Shown: piece after piece, positions 61,028-64,000 of the stretch
Layout of the letters: each line of letters starts with the position of its first letter
Numbering within the stretch: the first letter of the stretch is position 1
Origin: Vibrio fortis
GTDB lineage: Bacteria > Pseudomonadota > Gammaproteobacteria > Enterobacterales > Vibrionaceae
Direction of reading: 5' to 3'
DNA: 64,000 bases
Assembly: GCF_024347475.1 (NCBI RefSeq)
Contig: NZ_AP025488.1
Coordinates: forward strand, 1,426,001-1,490,000
Position numbers and translations under genes: made by a program
The notes under the pieces: model-generated
Seen by the model: only the letters and a program-made list of their open reading frames with translations
Databases searched by the model: none
Told to the model about the DNA's origin: nothing

Positions 61028-62272
61028 TTAGCTCTGGGTAATCGGCTCTCTGTCGACACTGTCTTCTGTATGCTCTGCCAACCAGTACAACCAGATCATC
61101 ACCAAACATAGAATGAAACAGAGCACAAATAGCCAGTAGGCGCTCAACATCTCTATCACTACACCACCAAGTAGAGGCGCAATAGCAAAGCCAAGAGAAT
61201 AAAGCGCAGCCGCGCCAAAATAGGAACCTCTTAGATGTGGCGGTGCCATTCTATCGATTTGTACATTAAGGGTTGGGAAAGCAATCACTTCCCCTAAACT
61301 TAATATAAAACAAGCAATTCCCCAACCTAATGGCCAATCATTGGGTGTAAAAAGAAAACCAATTTGCGCAATCGCCATCAAAATCATACCAATGCGAGTT
61401 CTCACAAACAGCGGCACGTGCTCTAACCATTTCAGCATCGGAAATTGGAAAACTATAATGGTTAGGGTGTTGACTAACACCAACCCAGCAATGAGCTGTG
61501 CCGCATCAGTAATTGAAGAGCGCACAATGACTTGAGGAATCGATGACTCTACCTGCGCGTAGACAAACATCATGATAAAGTTGGCGACCATCAACTTAAC
61601 GAAAATATTGTCTTTACGAATCACATTAAGCGTCGCAGCAAAATTAGGCAGTTGGGATGGGTCTGGCTTGGTGAAAGTGCCTTTACGCTCAATACCGAGC
61701 AACAGCCAAAAACCGTATACGACATAGGTCCCACCAGCGACAAAGAACAGGTTTTGTGGCTGAGAAAGAGCCAAAGTGATACCAATCAGTGGGCCTAGAG
61801 CACCACCCAAATTAAGTAAGAAATAACGAATATTGAGTGCTAATTCTCTGTCTTTCAAGTCACTGAGGTTATCACCTATCACCGCTTTAGCTGGCGCTTC
61901 GATCATCGGGCGCATCAAACCTGTCATCATGATCAGCACATAGAACTGCCACACTTCACTGGCCAATGCTATGCCGGTATAGGATACAGAGGCAATCCAA
62001 CTACCCAGCACCATGACCCATTTACGCCCCAGCTTATCCGACAAGTAACCCGAGTAGAGCCCAGTTCCAGCTCCAACAACCGCAGATACCGCCAACATGG
62101 AGCCGACTTCAATCGCAGATGCACCATAATCTTCATAGAGAAAGACGATCAGAAAAGGCCATGCCATAAAGTAGCTTGTTCGGGCGAGTAACGTTCCAGT
62201 CAACACTGTCCATACTGAAAAGTTAAACCGTTTTATGCGCTGCTTTTGAAATAAGCTCTCCGATCTATCCAT
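61028..62272 (-). CDS. MFS transporter (DHA1-like)
   Basis: A 414-aa, 12-segment MFS carrier. ATG at 62272 is chosen because AAGGGAG lies eight bases before it; an in-frame TTG at 62293 would add seven residues. Motif A is GYLSDKLGRKWVMVLGSW after segment 2. Second-half phrases include FPTLNVQIDRMAPPHLRGSY and GFAIAPLLGGVVIEML, as in DHA1 drug-resistance or sugar-efflux-type carriers. Substrate unknown. It is divergent from the LysR gene at 62513, which may regulate it. Confidence 0.82.
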   Translation of the reverse strand: MDRSESLFQKQRIKRFNFSVWTVLTGTLLARTSYFMAWPFLIVFLYEDYGASAIEVGSMLAVSAVVGAGTGLYSGYLSDKLGRKWVMVLGSWIASVSYTGIALASEVWQFYVLIMMTGLMRPMIEAPAKAVIGDNLSDLKDRELALNIRYFLLNLGGALGPLIGITLALSQPQNLFFVAGGTYVVYGFWLLLGIERKGTFTKPDPSQLPNFAATLNVIRKDNIFVKLMVANFIMMFVYAQVESSIPQVIVRSSITDAAQLIAGLVLVNTLTIIVFQFPMLKWLEHVPLFVRTRIGMILMAIAQIGFLFTPNDWPLGWGIACFILSLGEVIAFPTLNVQIDRMAPPHLRGSYFGAAALYSLGFAIAPLLGGVVIEMLSAYWLFVLCFILCLVMIWLYWLAEHTEDSVDREPITQS

Positions 62273-62512
62273 GAATACCGCTCCCTTAACCAACTGATTT
62301 AATTATGACTATTCAGCCAGTATATGTATTTGATTGAATAAATACATAGGCGAAAATTGTTTTTATAAAACACGGAATCTTCTGCTTAATTCGCCAGCAT
62401 AATGTGACGCAAGCCACACAAAACACTGCGCTTAATATTGAATGGAGTTTGACGTATGATGCTGATTGTCGATTTCTAGAAATATCAGCCCACTGGCCGA
62501 GTACCCAACGTT

Positions 62513-63445
62513 ATGATCAACCCAAAACTGATAGCCCTACTTCCTGATCTTGCCTCCTTTATTTTGGTGGTTAATGAGGGCAGCTTTACCGCCGCAGCCA
62601 AGCAGCTTGGTGTAACGCCATCAGCACTGAGTAAGCTCATCACCCGTTTGGAAAAAGCGCTGTCAGTGAAACTATTCGAGCGTACTACCCGAAGTCTGAT
62701 CATTACGCAGGCAGGCCAGCTAGTGTACGACCAGAGCGTAGTGATGATTAATGCGGCACAACAGGCGGTTGAGCTATCAACGTCTGATCATACTGAGCCC
62801 TCTGGCTCTCTGATCGTGGCGGCTCCAGAAGCTTTTCTAAACTCTGTCTTGCAGCCCTTTGTTGTCCCTTTCCTTAACCAGTACCCAGAGATTCAACTCA
62901 AACTACGTGCTGCCGATGGAGACATCGATATTTTGCGTCAGGGGATTGATATCGCGTTTCGCCTTACCGATAAGCCCGATGAGAGCTTGGTACTGAAGGA
63001 GCTTGGCAAAACCAATCTAGTCTTGTGTGCAAGTCCAGATTATCTAGCGAATAAGGGAACGCCTTCACATCCCACAGATCTTAGCCAGCATGACTGTTTG
63101 TACCTTGCTGAGACAGACAAAGACCACATCTGGGATTTTCTCAAAGACGATGAATTCCACACGGTCTCAGTCAGTGGTCGCTACGCTGTAAACCACTCGC
63201 AAATGCGCTTAAAAGGGGTACAAGAAGGATTGGGAATCGGTATTTTCCACGACTTCGTGATTCAAGATGCTTTAGCTGAAGGGAGCGTAGTTCAAGTTCT
63301 CAATGATTGGACAATCAAAAGTAACTATCACGGTGCTATCGCAATGCAATTTGCTCAGACGAAATACATGCCAGCGCGTCTGCGTGTTTTCATTGACTAC
63401 GCTATGGAGCATTTAAGCGACAAACTTGCAGGAGAGACAAGATAG
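62513..63445 (+). CDS. LysR-family transcriptional regulator
   Basis: A 310-aa LysR protein. The helix-turn-helix region (FILVVNEGSFTAAAKQLGVT; PSALSKLITRLEKALSVKLF) is at about 16-62, followed by TTRSLIITQAG, typical of the DsdC/AaeR-like group. The effector domain ends SNYHGAIAMQFAQTKYMP. It is divergent from the MFS gene across about 240 bp. Its stop codon overlaps the start of the VOC gene by one base, so those two are coupled. Confidence 0.88.
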   Translation: MINPKLIALLPDLASFILVVNEGSFTAAAKQLGVTPSALSKLITRLEKALSVKLFERTTRSLIITQAGQLVYDQSVVMINAAQQAVELSTSDHTEPSGSLIVAAPEAFLNSVLQPFVVPFLNQYPEIQLKLRAADGDIDILRQGIDIAFRLTDKPDESLVLKELGKTNLVLCASPDYLANKGTPSHPTDLSQHDCLYLAETDKDHIWDFLKDDEFHTVSVSGRYAVNHSQMRLKGVQEGLGIGIFHDFVIQDALAEGSVVQVLNDWTIKSNYHGAIAMQFAQTKYMPARLRVFIDYAMEHLSDKLAGETR

Positions 63446-63828
63446 TGCTGAAAGGAATCCACCATGCAGCAATCATCTGCTCCGATTATCAAGTCTCGAA
63501 ACGCTTTTATACCGAGATTCTAAAACTGGAAATTGTTGCTGAAAACTATCGTGAAGCTCGTCAATCTTACAAGCTCGATTTAGCGCTACCCAATGGTGCT
63601 CAAATTGAACTATTTAGCTTCCCTAATGCACCAGAAAGACCAAGCTTTCCAGAAGCTCAAGGATTAAGACATTTAGCCTTGTGTGTCGATGATGTTCAAC
63701 AAATGAAAGGCTACTTAGAAAGTAAAGGCGTGGAAGTCGAACCCATTCGAGTGGATGAGTTCACTGGTCGAGAGTTTACCTTTTTCGCAGACCCTGATGG
63801 GTTGCCACTGGAGCTTTATCAGGCGTAA
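63445..63828 (+). CDS. gloA2: VOC-family protein YaeR (GloA2-like)
   Basis: A 127-aa vicinal oxygen chelate protein starting with GTG at 63445 (MLKGIHHAAIICSDYQVSKR). It matches E. coli YaeR across its length: REARQSYKLDLALPNGAQIE, IELFSFPNAPERPSFPEAQG, IRVDEFTGREFTFFADPDG. Metal ligand positions of the VOC fold (H near residue 6, E near 53, H near 74 and E near 121) are in place. YaeR is a glyoxalase-like protein with uncertain substrate. It is translationally coupled to the LysR gene. Confidence 0.85.
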   Translation: MLKGIHHAAIICSDYQVSKRFYTEILKLEIVAENYREARQSYKLDLALPNGAQIELFSFPNAPERPSFPEAQGLRHLALCVDDVQQMKGYLESKGVEVEPIRVDEFTGREFTFFADPDGLPLELYQA

Positions 63829-63869
63829 AAACCATCGAATACATAGCATTAGTCGTTTAAATCAATATA

Positions 63870-63904
63870 CCGCCTCTCGATGAGTAATACGCATCGAGGG
63901 GCGG
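63870..63904. terminator. Hairpin between gloA2 and the right-edge gene
   Basis: CCGCC with CTCGATG pairs with CATCGAG and GGCGG around a short loop. There is no strong T run, so efficiency as a terminator is uncertain. Confidence 0.5.
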
Positions 63905-63927
63905 CGTTCCATCTAGCTCAAAGTTAT

Positions 63928-64000
63928 CTAGCTCAGCGCCATCTTCAATCTTTCAACGCGTGAGAACAATAGCCAGTCCAGTAGCATCGCGATGGCAATG
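63928..64000 (-). CDS. C-terminal tip of a probable membrane permease (partial)
   Basis: The last ~23 codons on the minus strand read IAIAMLLDWLLFSRVERLK before MALS and a stop at 63928-63930. A hydrophobic helix ending in a basic amphipathic stretch (RVERL) is typical of the C-terminus of ABC transporter permeases. The gene continues beyond the right edge, so the family is not certain. Confidence 0.45.
   Translation of the reverse strand, partial: IAIAMLLDWLLFSRVERLKMALS

Overview
The window reads as chromosomal DNA of a marine Vibrio, most likely of the Splendidus group. Many proteins look close to Vibrio and E. coli equivalents (YghU, YajD, MgsA, HelD, YccS, YccF, YjjI/YjjW, YjjG, YiaY, YddG, Tdh, Kbl). 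The combination torS-torT, HMG-CoA reductase and tdh-kbl is, as I recall, found on chromosome 2 of V. cholerae, so chromosome 2 is the likely replicon. Species and replicon are inferences. No rRNA, tRNA, CRISPR array, integrase or transposase was seen.

Layout. 1-7.5 kb: the 5' part of yghU, yajD, a small membrane protein, an OFA-family carrier, a FAN1-like VRR-NUC nuclease, and a cis/trans fatty acid isomerase. 7.6-17.2 kb: torS/torT (TMAO sensing), mgsA, a VOC protein, helD and yccS. E. coli also keeps yccS, yccF, helD and mgsA together, but here yccF sits alone at 37.9 kb. 17.5-20.8 kb: small genes, HMG-CoA reductase and a LysR regulator. 21.2-22.0 kb: a two-gene HEPN module. 22.3-34 kb: the glycyl-radical pair yjjI-yjjW, a methyltransferase, LysR, a CDF-like carrier, yddG, a TPR-GAF-GGDEF protein, yjjG, a 53-codon gene and yiaY. 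34.1-37.9 kb: a 1248-aa lipoprotein with tandem calcium-binding type repeats. 37.9-44.5 kb: yccF, a 41-aa membrane protein, an aldolase, kefG-kefB-like genes and a DUF819 membrane protein.

44.55-56.69 kb is an accessory island, and the most interesting part of the window. It lies against the 3' end of tdh. A decayed copy of the last ~95 bp of tdh (one in-frame stop and one 1-bp indel) remains at its far edge. Inside are: (i) a translationally coupled three-gene operon on the minus strand, encoding an unrecognised 463-aa protein, a two-motif phospholipase-D-fold protein and a SNF2-type helicase; (ii) two overlapping small genes reading the other way; (iii) a WYL-domain regulator of the BrxR/CapW type, divergent from an ADP-ribosylglycohydrolase with an unusual C-terminal extension, with a 20-bp palindrome between them; and (iv) a compact, AT-rich four-gene membrane-protein operon ending in a DUF4236 protein. 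This arrangement looks like an anti-phage defence island, and I cannot match the helicase-PLD-463 aa combination to a named system.

56.7-64 kb returns to core genes: kbl-tdh (threonine catabolism), an EAL protein, an HTH protein with an acetyltransferase-like C-terminus, an MFS carrier, a LysR-VOC pair, and the 3' tip of a probable permease gene at the right edge.
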